A DNA stretch of 64,000 nt from Pseudoalteromonas piscicida (lineage in GTDB: Bacteria > Pseudomonadota > Gammaproteobacteria > Enterobacterales > Alteromonadaceae). The notes below the pieces were generated by a model. It was not told the origin of the DNA. It saw only the letters and a list, made by a program, of their open reading frames with translations, and did no database searches. Positions 28,247 through 37,588 of this stretch are shown here, piece after piece. A program made the translations under genes and the position numbers. Each line of letters opens with the position of its first letter. Position 1 is the first letter of the stretch. The DNA lies in the NCBI RefSeq assembly GCF_000238315.3, contig NZ_CP011924.1, positions 517,501 to 581,500 on the forward strand, written 5' to 3'.

Positions 28247-29170
28247 ATGAGCAAATATTTGCTTGCTGGACTGCTATTGTCTGGCGGAATGAGTGTGCAC
28301 GGAAATGCCACGGAACAAACTATATTCGATGCCAATACCATGTGTACGGCAAAGCAAACAACGGAAGGAACAAGATACTTCCCGCCTTGTGCTTATTCGC
28401 CAACACAAGTGTATGCAGAGCAAGAATTAAGCTATTCAAGCCCAAGTATAGTAAGAAATGGATTATTCAAAACTGCGATAGAGTACACCTTTCAATGTGA
28501 GTCTATTCGACCGCTATCACTTCGGTATAGTGTTGAGTCAGATGGTGTTGCGAGTATCTCTAACCGGATTTCTGGCGCTGCTTCAAGTGAATTGAATACG
28601 ATCCCATTAACTCATGGATTTTCAAATTCATATATCAGCTTTGAAGCGATGAGTGGTATCACGGGGTTTCAAGCTATCAAGCCTGGTTGTAAGCTCGTTG
28701 TTAGCAAAGTCGTAACTTATCCGGAACCCACTTATTTTAATCAAGTTGCTTCAAGCTTAAGTTCTTGGAACAGTACCTTGAGCACAATGATCAATATCTC
28801 TACACCATCTACAGGGTATTTAACTTTGCTCAATAGCATTGATAATACCTTAGATACTCTGGAGTTTGTGCTATTTGAGGTTGAAGACCCAATCACGATT
28901 GAACAACTTAATTCCGATATATCTCAACTACGCGCGTCAAAACAAATCCTCGAACAAAATTGTCGAGCAGGCACATCTGCTCAGCTATGCACGGCTGAAC
29001 TTGCCAATATTCGCAGCTATGCAAATAGCAGTATTTTGCTAAACGAAATGAAAGCACAAGATTTATATCGTTACATCAATAGTCAAGTCAATTGGCTTGC
29101 AGATAAGTCGATTGGTCGTGATTACAGCATGCTAAGTCTAGTTAAGAACAAGCTAGCAAGGATTCAATGA
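28247..29170 (+). CDS. Secreted protein of unknown function
   Basis: A 307-residue protein with a signal peptide (cleavage near HGNATEQ, residue 22). The N-terminal half is beta-rich with Cys residues, and the C-terminal half is helical (about residues 165-305). It shares the NISTPS motif (residue 183) with the preceding protein, which suggests a related structural junction. It starts at ATG 28247 after AGAAGGAAAATCTG. No known domain is recognised. Confidence 0.72.
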   Translation: MSKYLLAGLLLSGGMSVHGNATEQTIFDANTMCTAKQTTEGTRYFPPCAYSPTQVYAEQELSYSSPSIVRNGLFKTAIEYTFQCESIRPLSLRYSVESDGVASISNRISGAASSELNTIPLTHGFSNSYISFEAMSGITGFQAIKPGCKLVVSKVVTYPEPTYFNQVASSLSSWNSTLSTMINISTPSTGYLTLLNSIDNTLDTLEFVLFEVEDPITIEQLNSDISQLRASKQILEQNCRAGTSAQLCTAELANIRSYANSSILLNEMKAQDLYRYINSQVNWLADKSIGRDYSMLSLVKNKLARIQ

Positions 29171-29196
29171 TTTTTATAACCCGTAAGGAAAATGGT

Positions 29197-31143
29197 ATGT
29201 ACTTAAAAAAGTCTGTTACATCAGTTTTAGCTGTGCTACTTAGTAGTTCAGTAGCATATGCTATGCCAGATGCAACAAAAGGAAACCCTCTTGATTCACT
29301 TGGTATTCCAACGCCAGCCGGTGTTGGTGACATCACAGTTGACCACGAGAACCCAAAAACACTACATGTTGGCCCTGCAAGCAGCAAAGTTATTATTGGC
29401 GATTATGCGGAGCTTGGTTCGTCGGGACCTCAGTGTTCTGATTATAGCAAGATAAAAGCTGACGCTTACCGTCAGAAATCAACACCAGCACAACAAGAGC
29501 AAGCTTATCGTAACAGAGAGTTTGTCAGTAACTGGTATCAGTTTACTTATGCATTGCCGCGCTCATCGGTTGAAACTATAAGAAAGATCAGCGATAGCCG
29601 CGCTGAAATGGACGAATTAGCGTTTCAAAATGCGGGTACTATTGAGCGATTTAAAGCAGTAGATGCAAAGTGGAAAGGTATTGCCATTGAGCTTGGTGCT
29701 TTAGAAGATGAGTTTGATACGCTAGATAAGGCGCAAGCTACTGAGACAAATACCTGTATCGTCTCTTACTCTACTAACCCTACGATGCTGAGTCAGTGCA
29801 TAGTGGGTGTTATCACCAAATATCAAGCACCAAAGGCTGCCGTAACTGCAGAAATTGACCGAGTGAAACAAGATAGAGCGGCAATTCGTGATGAATACTA
29901 CGAAGCAAAGGGCCTTTATGACGCGTATGAAGATAAAATCACACGCTTAGATAGTTCGCTTGATTTTCAAACTCGATTACTCGCAGCGCAAAGTGCAATC
30001 GTGAAATCAGCTTGGGAAGTACAAACTGATGTCGTTGAAACGAGTGGTGCCAAGATCACGGGTCTTGCTAGTGCGGGCTACAACCTTTGGGAAAATGAAC
30101 GCGACTTATTAGCAAGCACACTTTACCAAGCAGGGCATGGTGACTATAGCGTCAAACAGCTGGATGTATTTAACGTGCGGTTAAACTCAGGTGTGACTCA
30201 GGCCAACCCAACCGTTGAGGCGAATAACTCTCCTCTGTTCTATAAGAATGTTTGGACTTTCCCTGCCAATACTTTGGTAAACAAAGATGTATTGCGTGAT
30301 TGGGCAATGCCATTTGAGCGAGAGTTGGAAGGCGACACAATTCACTTCGACACGATGGATGCTCATTCTTTTGCATCTGGTGGTATTAACTTCTTTGTAA
30401 CCCGTGACGCTCGTTGTGGTGAATACTCTGAACAAATCGAAGAAGAGTATACGGGTAATGAAAATGGGGTTTCTGCATCTTGGAGTGTAAAGCGTAAGCT
30501 TTATGAACCACAACCAAACCGTAGTGTATTCGTTGCAAACCTAGGCTTAGCCTACAACTACTACGCATTCCCTGGCGAAATCAAAGGTGAGTGTTCGATT
30601 GATGTCGACCGCATGAATAGCTACTGGAGAAATGCGGGTAAATCTAAGGGATGGAGCTGGTTCAGAAGCAAGACTCGTTCATGGGATCACATTCGTGAGG
30701 AAGCAAGAGAAGAGCTTGGCATGGAATGTTCGCTAGATCTGAAACCACAATCAAATGATCCGGCATTAGCTGCAGAGATTGCTGCTAACTTAGAAGCTGA
30801 GATGTACAACGACATGTGGACAATGTTCCTGTCTGTTTACGCTGAGTCTTACGACGTAGTTTCTGATGAGCCTGTTGTTGATGACGCAGGTAAAAGCCAA
30901 GTTGGCGCGCAACTTGGTGACGGTATCACTAAGTTCTGTAAATCGGCAGTCTGTGGTTTTGCGAATGTTGTGTTGAGAACATTAGACACTATTGGTGGCT
31001 CTAAAGCACAAGGTACTACTTCGCATGTATCAACCAATTACGGAAAAATCTGGAAACGATTTAATAAACGTACTTGGACTGTTAAGGAAGGCAGCGCATT
31101 AGTTACTGCAAAAGTTTGTGTAGATAAAGCAAGCTGTAGTTAA
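29197..31143 (+). CDS. Large secreted protein of unknown function
   Basis: A 648-residue protein with a clear signal peptide (SVLAVLLSSSVAYAMP). The helical coiled-coil region spans about residues 80-290 and contains a Cys pair. A Trp/Tyr- and Cys-containing C-terminal half ends in VCVDKASCS. I chose ATG 29197 because AAGGAA at 29185-29190 precedes it; upstream in-frame ATG 29167 overlaps the end of the previous gene and would spoil the signal peptide. Function unknown. Confidence 0.75.
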   Translation: MYLKKSVTSVLAVLLSSSVAYAMPDATKGNPLDSLGIPTPAGVGDITVDHENPKTLHVGPASSKVIIGDYAELGSSGPQCSDYSKIKADAYRQKSTPAQQEQAYRNREFVSNWYQFTYALPRSSVETIRKISDSRAEMDELAFQNAGTIERFKAVDAKWKGIAIELGALEDEFDTLDKAQATETNTCIVSYSTNPTMLSQCIVGVITKYQAPKAAVTAEIDRVKQDRAAIRDEYYEAKGLYDAYEDKITRLDSSLDFQTRLLAAQSAIVKSAWEVQTDVVETSGAKITGLASAGYNLWENERDLLASTLYQAGHGDYSVKQLDVFNVRLNSGVTQANPTVEANNSPLFYKNVWTFPANTLVNKDVLRDWAMPFERELEGDTIHFDTMDAHSFASGGINFFVTRDARCGEYSEQIEEEYTGNENGVSASWSVKRKLYEPQPNRSVFVANLGLAYNYYAFPGEIKGECSIDVDRMNSYWRNAGKSKGWSWFRSKTRSWDHIREEAREELGMECSLDLKPQSNDPALAAEIAANLEAEMYNDMWTMFLSVYAESYDVVSDEPVVDDAGKSQVGAQLGDGITKFCKSAVCGFANVVLRTLDTIGGSKAQGTTSHVSTNYGKIWKRFNKRTWTVKEGSALVTAKVCVDKASCS

Positions 31144-31150
31144 TAAAAAA

Positions 31151-31178
31151 TGTGGGAGAGGGTTCCACTTCTCCCACA
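31151..31178 (+). other. Intercistronic hairpin in the accessory operon
   Basis: A perfect 9-bp stem TGTGGGAGA / TCTCCCACA with a 10-base loop, not followed by a T-run. It lies between two genes of the operon and may serve in mRNA processing or protection, or as a weak attenuator. Confidence 0.5.
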
Positions 31179-31199
31179 AGTTTAAAAGGAGTACCTAAA

Positions 31200-31748
31200 G
31201 TGAAAGTGAAAGTGAAACTAATTTTGACAGGTGGGTTAATCAGCGCTGCACTCATCGGTGCTGCTGTTCATTTTAAATTACAAGACACGCCTATTGAAAC
31301 CCTCAAGGTAAGCGTACCAAAACGCGCAGATAGTCCAGCAAAGGAGCTGGAACACAAAGACATTACCGCGAACGGTAAGTCAGAAGAAACAAAAATAGAA
31401 GCAGTAAAACAAGTAGAGCCAACGCTGAGTGCTCAACAACTACTAGAAGTTGATATGAGTAAGGAAGAGGAATATTACAGCTTTTTACTCGAAAACTTTC
31501 CCGAATTAAAGCAAGAAATTAGTGAGTATCGCCAGAGTGTTGGTGAGCAAAGAGAAAAAGTGCTGGGTTACAAAGAGAAAATTGCCAACCGCAATCAACA
31601 AATCTCTCAGTATGGTAGTACTTCGGCTTCATTAGATAGCATGCTCAAAGCAGAACGAGATGAGTTACTCCTGAGTGCAAACGTACTGGGGAAAAAAGCG
31701 CAAGAGCTCAATGAGTCGATTAGATTAGCCGCTGCAAGATATAACTAA
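31200..31748 (+). CDS. Inner-membrane-anchored periplasmic coiled-coil protein
   Basis: A 182-residue protein of unknown function. The basic N-terminus (VKVKVK) is followed by one membrane helix (about residues 7-24), a charged linker, and a long helical coiled coil (about residues 80-180). I place the start at GTG 31200 because AGGAG at 31187-31191 is well spaced. An upstream in-frame ATG at 31152 lies inside the hairpin and is unlikely. It could tether the secreted partners to the inner membrane (inference). Confidence 0.68.
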   Translation: MKVKVKLILTGGLISAALIGAAVHFKLQDTPIETLKVSVPKRADSPAKELEHKDITANGKSEETKIEAVKQVEPTLSAQQLLEVDMSKEEEYYSFLLENFPELKQEISEYRQSVGEQREKVLGYKEKIANRNQQISQYGSTSASLDSMLKAERDELLLSANVLGKKAQELNESIRLAAARYN

Positions 31749-31776
31749 AAGTTGTAGTTATAAAAGGAATTACATT

Positions 31777-34167
31777 TTGAATTTTAAAAAAGTTTACATC
31801 GCTGTTGTAACAGCAAACCTACTCGCTTGTGGTGGAAGCGATGCCGCCACTATCAATGCAGTCGAAGCTGGGCAAATGACAGACATCACGCAACCTCAAG
31901 CGTATTTACATGCTTCAGCTGAAAATTTGTTTTTATATCAGAATATTACGCTTGATGCTTCCTCAAGTACCGACACGCAAAGTGAGTTAACTTTTTCTTG
32001 GCATATCGCAGATAGCCAAGGTGGCATAGTTGAGAGGGTAGAAGCGGTCGATTCTGTTATCCAATATCGTCCTACCACCGCTGGCAATTTTAGTGGCGTG
32101 GTCACAGTCACTGATAGTGCTGGTAATAGCGATACTGCAAAAGTTGATTTTGTGGTGAGTGAAGAGTCAGTGATTGCTTTGGACTTGGGCCCTGATTTTG
32201 ATTCTAAGAAAGGGAACAGTATTACGCTGAGCGCCAGAGAATCAGTTTCACAAGCAGGAGCCATTGAACATGCCGTATGGTCAATTACGGCTGCACCACA
32301 AAACTCGACTGCAAACCAAGCTAGTCCCTTATCTGAACTGGAAAGCACCTTTATTTTTGATGAAGTTGGTCATTATGAGATAGGGGTACAGGTGACGGAT
32401 GAAGATAACAATATTGTGACTGATACTGTGTCCGTTAAAGTTTCTGACCGAAGGCAAAATGCAGCACCACAAGCCGACATTTTTGGTCTACGTACGCAAG
32501 TAAAACCTAACGAGATGCTGTTGCTAGATGGGTCAAATAGTTATGACCCTGATGTTACCGACTTATTGATATATTCATGGAAAATAATCGAAAAGCCTAG
32601 TGGAAGCTTTGTTCGACTGAGTTCACCGTTCGATGAGCAAGTAGCTGTCAGCGCGACAAAAGTTGGTGACTATACTGTCCAACTGAATGTTAAAGATCTT
32701 GGCGGCCTATCCAGCGACGCGTTATATCACTTTACGGTGAGTAATGCTGATCAACCACCAATTGCTATGTTGGGTGCTGATATTTCAGCGACTCAAGGAG
32801 AGGTGGTTAATTTGTCCTGCGATGCATGTATTGATCCTGAACAAGCAGAGCTTAGTGGGCAGTGGAAACTGACGATTAGACCTTCTGGGAGTTCTGCAAA
32901 TATTATTGGTAAAGAGCAGCTACTCGGAGCAACATTAACGCCTGATTTAGCGGGAATATACGGTATCAAGGCGTTAGTATCAGATGGCGTATCGCAATCT
33001 TGGTCGAATACACAACTTATCAATGTCAGCTCAAGCGGTGAGAGTAAACCTTCAGCGTTTATTGCTCCAATCTCAGACATTACCTTGGGTGAAAGTATCG
33101 TACTCGACGGTTCACAAAGTCGTGATCCAGAAGGGATGCCTTTGTCCTATATTTGGCGCATCGCCAAACAGCCTGGCTCTGATACTTTGCCAGCGCTGCA
33201 AGACGCTAAAATAGAGTTTACGCCTTCCGCTTTAGGTAGTTATCAAATTGAACTGAAGACTTTTGATGGTGCTCTATATTCAGAGGCGACATCGGTGACG
33301 TTTAATGTAACGGATAACCAATCGCCGATTATTCAAATTAAAGAACCATTAGAGACGGAAGTTCAAGTTGGCCAGTTGGTCAGCATTGATGCTTCACAAA
33401 GTTATGACCCAGAAGGACAAGCACTAAGTTACAGTTGGAAGCTGATAGGTCCAAACAATGACGTATTGACCGGTAATGAAAACACTAGCCTATTTTCGTT
33501 TACACCTGATTTGGCTGGGGTTTACAGAGTTGAGTTGGTCGTTAATGACACAGACGGTGCGAGTGCTAATCGCAACTTCGAATTTACCGTATTAGATTCT
33601 CCACAGCTAATCTATGGTTCAGTTAAAGGTCGACTAGTCAATAGCCAGTTACGAGGCATAGCCGATGTTAATTTAGCTATCAACGGTATGTCCGTCGTAA
33701 CGGACAATCTCGGCGGGTTTTCTACCAGCGTACAGTTGGCTCGTGGTGAGAGAGTGATAATAAAAACGGCCGACGATAAAGTTATCAATGCCACTTATCA
33801 ATCAGCATCACAACTCAACGATGGTTTCCAAATTTCGCTGGGTGAGGCATTTGTGCCGGTGATGCAACCTGTAAGACAGCATGTTTGGAGCTGTTTCGGT
33901 TATCAAGGTCAGAGCCAAATTAATATTAAATATGAGCTGGTTGATAGCTTTCCTGCAAGCAGCCCTTTTGTATTTGACTACAACAAAACGATAAGCGTAC
34001 CGCTGAACAAGAGGCAAGAAATGTCTTTTCCCGCAACAGCTACTTACCGCATCACGCCTGCTGAAAGCGACACTTACTATGTGAGTTCCACGACTAATCG
34101 CCTTGAGGTAACGCTACTTGAAGGCTACCAGCAACCGATAGTTTATAACATTTGCAATTACAAATAA
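31777..34167 (+). CDS. PKD-repeat lipoprotein with C-terminal carboxypeptidase-regulatory-like domain
   Basis: A 796-residue lipoprotein: lipobox LLACGG (Cys18), then about six Ig-like PKD-type repeats recognisable by D.S.S.DP/S.D....YSW and L.V.D..G.S motifs. A C-terminal domain (from about residue 610, YGSVKGRLVNSQLRGIADVN) resembles the carboxypeptidase regulatory fold. PKD repeats usually mediate surface binding or act as spacers. The start is TTG 31777 after AAAAGGAAT. It is the largest envelope-anchored member of the operon and may display or bind the smaller secreted proteins (inference). Confidence 0.8.
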   Translation: MNFKKVYIAVVTANLLACGGSDAATINAVEAGQMTDITQPQAYLHASAENLFLYQNITLDASSSTDTQSELTFSWHIADSQGGIVERVEAVDSVIQYRPTTAGNFSGVVTVTDSAGNSDTAKVDFVVSEESVIALDLGPDFDSKKGNSITLSARESVSQAGAIEHAVWSITAAPQNSTANQASPLSELESTFIFDEVGHYEIGVQVTDEDNNIVTDTVSVKVSDRRQNAAPQADIFGLRTQVKPNEMLLLDGSNSYDPDVTDLLIYSWKIIEKPSGSFVRLSSPFDEQVAVSATKVGDYTVQLNVKDLGGLSSDALYHFTVSNADQPPIAMLGADISATQGEVVNLSCDACIDPEQAELSGQWKLTIRPSGSSANIIGKEQLLGATLTPDLAGIYGIKALVSDGVSQSWSNTQLINVSSSGESKPSAFIAPISDITLGESIVLDGSQSRDPEGMPLSYIWRIAKQPGSDTLPALQDAKIEFTPSALGSYQIELKTFDGALYSEATSVTFNVTDNQSPIIQIKEPLETEVQVGQLVSIDASQSYDPEGQALSYSWKLIGPNNDVLTGNENTSLFSFTPDLAGVYRVELVVNDTDGASANRNFEFTVLDSPQLIYGSVKGRLVNSQLRGIADVNLAINGMSVVTDNLGGFSTSVQLARGERVIIKTADDKVINATYQSASQLNDGFQISLGEAFVPVMQPVRQHVWSCFGYQGQSQINIKYELVDSFPASSPFVFDYNKTISVPLNKRQEMSFPATATYRITPAESDTYYVSSTTNRLEVTLLEGYQQPIVYNICNYK

Positions 34168-34175
34168 GGAAAATA

Positions 34176-34688
34176 ATGAAATATCTATTTGCTCTTTTAC
34201 TTGCGTCTTCGTCAGTGGTGCATGCTGCCGAGCCCATCTTAGTTTGGGGAACTAAGTACAGCTATAACAAAAGCGACTTTGAACCAGAAACGGTGGTTAA
34301 CGGTAATATTTATACGTATACGTCAAATATAGAAATGTTGCTTGATGAATATGACGACTTTATCGGTGATTACCCTGTACTTACTTTTGATTTGAGCGCT
34401 GAAATTATGGCCGATGCAGTGCCATACCCGATACCACTTTCGTTAGTTGCTAGTTGCCAAAACGACTCTGGATATTCAGAGGCACTTGGCTTTAGTCAAA
34501 GCATTTTAATTGAAAAGTATAATTTCGTGCTGCCTGCAAGAATGAATGTTTTTAATCGTGTAAAAACAAATGGTGCCTGTAAGCAGCTTCGAATCGACAT
34601 TGTCCCGCATACCGGCGAACTTATTGATTTGGACGCGATAATAAAATCTATCCGCTTCGATGCACTCATCTTATCTGATGCACAGTAA
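34176..34688 (+). CDS. Small secreted protein, paralogue 1 of 7
   Basis: A 170-residue protein with a signal peptide ending VVHAAEP. After it comes the family opening, a Gly-Thr strand then KSDFEP. A cysteine in LVASCQND and a second in GACKQLRI frame the C-terminal half. ATG 34176 is set by AAGGAAA. It is the first of seven consecutive small exported proteins with the same plan: signal peptide, SDF/ADF-P motif, two conserved Cys, and a final beta-strand run. Function unknown. Confidence 0.72.
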   Translation: MKYLFALLLASSSVVHAAEPILVWGTKYSYNKSDFEPETVVNGNIYTYTSNIEMLLDEYDDFIGDYPVLTFDLSAEIMADAVPYPIPLSLVASCQNDSGYSEALGFSQSILIEKYNFVLPARMNVFNRVKTNGACKQLRIDIVPHTGELIDLDAIIKSIRFDALILSDAQ

Positions 34689-34721
34689 TTCTAATAACTA
34701 AAGGAATAATAAGGAAAACAC

Positions 34722-35378
34722 ATGTTTAAAAAATCTTATCTTTGCGCTTCAATTGGCATAGTAATGTCTATGGGCGTATCAGCAAGCCAGATCGAAGAAA
34801 CAAACGACGGGGTCGTTGGTGCGGATCTCCAATCAGGTTTAATCAATACTCCTGCGCGCCCGATTGATAGCGGCTGCTGTGATTATAGATATCCGTCACG
34901 ACCTTGCCTTGAGCCTTTGTCTGATCAAAAAGTATTAACTGAAGCAGAGGTTGCTGAGAGCTTTAATCTACTGTCTGCTGAGCCTATTTATGTCGGCGGC
35001 GCTCGCTATCAATTAACCAAAAGTGACATGAAACCGATATATTCGTTTGAACCTATATATGGTCCGTGTCCTGGTAACCCGCCAGAATATATTAGAGTGC
35101 TTAAAGGGTATGAAGTTGAGCTACCGGTTGATGGTGATTTTGGTCAAGATCTGATTTATGAGGTAACAGGCAGAGCCAGTACCTCTGTGTCTATGTCAGT
35201 AAGTTGTGGAACGGGGAGTTCGGCGTTTACATTAAGCGATAGTGGAACAAAACTGATTATTTCAAAACGTCTAAATACGGGTGGAACATGCAGCAAAATG
35301 CACATCAAGGCAAAAGCAGCTAGAGGTGCATTGACTAGCCTAGATCTCACTGTTGCTGTTTATACTCCACTTCAATAA
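34722..35378 (+). CDS. Small secreted protein, paralogue 2 of 7
   Basis: A 218-residue protein with a signal peptide (ending VSASQ) and an extra Cys/Pro-rich N-terminal stretch (GCCDYRYPSRPC). The family core follows: YVGGARYQLTKSDMKPI, then YEVELPVDGDFGQDLIYEV, VSCGTG and GGTCSKMHIKAK. The DGDFGQ motif is shared with paralogues 3 and 6 (DGDFGQ and EGDYGQ). Its start follows TAAGGAAAACAC. Confidence 0.72.
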   Translation: MFKKSYLCASIGIVMSMGVSASQIEETNDGVVGADLQSGLINTPARPIDSGCCDYRYPSRPCLEPLSDQKVLTEAEVAESFNLLSAEPIYVGGARYQLTKSDMKPIYSFEPIYGPCPGNPPEYIRVLKGYEVELPVDGDFGQDLIYEVTGRASTSVSMSVSCGTGSSAFTLSDSGTKLIISKRLNTGGTCSKMHIKAKAARGALTSLDLTVAVYTPLQ

Positions 35379-35388
35379 GGATATTATA

Positions 35389-35991
35389 ATGAAAAATAAA
35401 ATTCTATTTGCTTCTTTGTGCGCAGTATTGTCTTCATCTGTTATGGCATCTGGCGCTGGTTTCCCTATCGAAATAGACCCGAGACCTTGCCCTACTTCAT
35501 TTGGCACAGCAGAACCAGTGACTCCAGCTCCGTTTTATACACATCAAGATATGTTAGATGTTGCCGCAAATATTACTCCACATGGCGTTTATATTGGTGG
35601 ACAGCGCTACAGCTTTGATATTCAATATTTTGCACCTGTTTATGACGTGTATTACGACAGAATATTCAACCAAGAAATGCAATATATCAGTTCATATAAG
35701 GCGCAATTTATAGTTGATGGCGATTTTGGGCAGTTACTTAACTTTGATATATCAGGTAGCTTGAGTGAGAAAGGTAATATTACGGTTTCATGTGGTGACT
35801 TCCGCGCGTCAGCATACGGAACACGTAGTATACAAGTGAATAAACAGCAGCGTACAGGCGGAAGCTGTGACATTATGACAATCACCGTCGCGGCAGACAA
35901 AGCACGGTGTCCACGTTTGGGTGTACCGCCAGCAAGCGCTGAAATGGATTCGATGAACTTTACAGTTATCATTTCAGAAAACCTCGACTGA
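35389..35991 (+). CDS. Small secreted protein, paralogue 3 of 7
   Basis: A 200-residue protein with a signal peptide (ending SVMASGA). The core contains YIGGQRYSF, FIVDGDFGQLLNFDISG, TVSCGD and GGSCDIMTITV, aligning with paralogue 2. ATG 35389 follows AATAAGGATATT; in-frame upstream starts overlap the previous gene and would bury the signal peptide. Function unknown. Confidence 0.72.
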   Translation: MKNKILFASLCAVLSSSVMASGAGFPIEIDPRPCPTSFGTAEPVTPAPFYTHQDMLDVAANITPHGVYIGGQRYSFDIQYFAPVYDVYYDRIFNQEMQYISSYKAQFIVDGDFGQLLNFDISGSLSEKGNITVSCGDFRASAYGTRSIQVNKQQRTGGSCDIMTITVAADKARCPRLGVPPASAEMDSMNFTVIISENLD

Positions 35992-36008
35992 GTGCTAAGG
36001 AAAAGAAC

Positions 36009-36527
36009 ATGATAAAAACAAAGAAGTGGCCACTATGGCTACTTGCTTTACCTTTGGCGGCTGCAGCGAATACAGAAAGCTCAGCTACTGCGGTAATTAT
36101 TGATAACGGTATAAAGCAGCTGCAAATTGCAGATTTTACTCCAATCACATCGAGTTGGGCTGGCAGAAATGTGATTACAGGCTATGAAGCCTTATTGGAC
36201 GTAGATAACAGTAGCGGCGCCGATAGTTTGTTATTTAATGCAACAGCTGAACTCTCTGCCACTTGGTTTGCTGCAAATTTCATTGCGGATATTAAAATCA
36301 CTTGTAGTGGTATACCTGTGGGTTATGACCTCGCCCAAGGCTATCGAGCACATCGCTATTCTATTCCCGGTCAGGTACAGATATCTGAGTTAAGAAAAGG
36401 AGTAAGTGACTGCAAGCAAATTAAAATTAACATCTCTAAGCGAGGGTCACTCAGTCGTCAATTTTTCACTCAGATAGAAAGTATAGATTTTGATTTGAGT
36501 ATTGAAAGTATCAAAGGAGCAAAGTGA
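36009..36527 (+). CDS. Small secreted protein, paralogue 4 of 7
   Basis: A 172-residue protein with a signal peptide (LALPLAAAANT). Motifs include QIADFTPIT, VITGYEALLDV, ITCSG, DCKQIKINI and GSLSRQFFTQI. The last motif is the C-terminal signature shared with paralogues 6 and 7. It overlaps the next gene by four bases (ATGA), so the two are translationally coupled. Confidence 0.72.
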   Translation: MIKTKKWPLWLLALPLAAAANTESSATAVIIDNGIKQLQIADFTPITSSWAGRNVITGYEALLDVDNSSGADSLLFNATAELSATWFAANFIADIKITCSGIPVGYDLAQGYRAHRYSIPGQVQISELRKGVSDCKQIKINISKRGSLSRQFFTQIESIDFDLSIESIKGAK

Positions 36528-37054
36528 TGACCTCTAAGTCAATTATAATTGCGGCGATGCTATTTTCAGGTGTGTCTACCAATGCTCAAGCTAACTCAGT
36601 ACCTTTTAGTGATGCAGAGATGACGGTAAGCGACAAGGGATACACGTTGTCCATTGCGCCGCTACAATTTGAGGGTAATCGACACTTATCTATTGAACTT
36701 GAAGTAAGTGGAGTTAAAACGATAAGTCGTCAAAGTATCTCTGTGTGCACCTATCTGCAAGCTGATGTGTGTACAGGTGCAACTCGTGAGGTGAACCATA
36801 CTGAGGCCGAATTTGAGGCGCAGGTTGCACTGCGTTGCGATGACAACGTTTTGTTTGACATCACAAGCCACGACAGTGAATTTACCAACGAAAATGTGGT
36901 TGCAGACATCGCAAATATTCGCGTTGAGCAGTCTGTTTTTAGAGAAAATCTGTCAAGCTGTGAGTCTTTAACACTCAATGTGAATTTAGCTAAAGGCGAC
37001 CGTGTTAGCACTGTACTTGGAAGCTATACAGTGTCTGATTCAACCTCAAACTAA
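36524..37054 (+). CDS. Small secreted protein, divergent paralogue 5 of 7
   Basis: A 176-residue exported protein (signal peptide ending NAQANS). It keeps the late cysteine pattern (LRCDDN … SCESLTLNV) and final strands but has lost the SDF-P and LSRQF motifs and has an extra Cys pair (SVCTYLQADVC). Its membership of the family is therefore less sure than the others. It is coupled to the gene before it by an ATGA overlap. Confidence 0.65.
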   Translation: MMTSKSIIIAAMLFSGVSTNAQANSVPFSDAEMTVSDKGYTLSIAPLQFEGNRHLSIELEVSGVKTISRQSISVCTYLQADVCTGATREVNHTEAEFEAQVALRCDDNVLFDITSHDSEFTNENVVADIANIRVEQSVFRENLSSCESLTLNVNLAKGDRVSTVLGSYTVSDSTSN

Positions 37055-37066
37055 GGAAAGGTGTAT

Positions 37067-37588
37067 ATGATGGTTAGAAAATTGCTTTCTGGCGTTGCTT
37101 TTTGCTGCATTAGTGCAATTACTAATGCAAACCCAGTACATGTTGGTGGTGTTATATACCAATTGGACTTCTCTGACTTTACGCCCATCACTAAACCATA
37201 TGGTAGTACTACAGCAGTGGTAGGCTATGAGAAAGAGCTGTTTGTTGAGGGCGATTATGGTCAGTCTCTGCTCTATGAAGTTGATGGAGAGATTAAGACC
37301 AAATGGTTTGCCGGCAATATGCTTGCTTCAATGTTTGTCAGTTGCAGTGATGCAACCAATGATCCTAGTTCTGAGCAAATAATTGGGGCGACTTTTGCCT
37401 TTGGAGTGAGGTATGACCAAGTATCCTATACCGCAAAGCCAAGAGTCAGTGAGATCCGTAATACAGCGGGTCAGTGTAAAAAGATGAAAATCCGAATTAA
37501 TAAAGAGGGTAATTTAAGCCGTCAGTTTTACACGATTTATACCGATATGAAGCTGCGAGTTAAAGTCATCGAAGTGGTAGGTGGCTAA
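37067..37588 (+). CDS. Small secreted protein, paralogue 6 of 7
   Basis: A 173-residue protein with a signal peptide ending ITNANP. It has VHVGGVIYQLDFSDFTPIT, VVGYEKELFVEGDYGQSLLYEV, VSCSD, FGVRYDQVSYTAKP, QCKKMKIRI and GNLSRQFYTIY. It is the most complete representative of the family. AAGGAAAG at 37053-37060 sets ATG 37067; ATG 37070 or GTG 37061 are alternatives. It overlaps the next gene by one base. Confidence 0.74.
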   Translation: MMVRKLLSGVAFCCISAITNANPVHVGGVIYQLDFSDFTPITKPYGSTTAVVGYEKELFVEGDYGQSLLYEVDGEIKTKWFAGNMLASMFVSCSDATNDPSSEQIIGATFAFGVRYDQVSYTAKPRVSEIRNTAGQCKKMKIRINKEGNLSRQFYTIYTDMKLRVKVIEVVGG

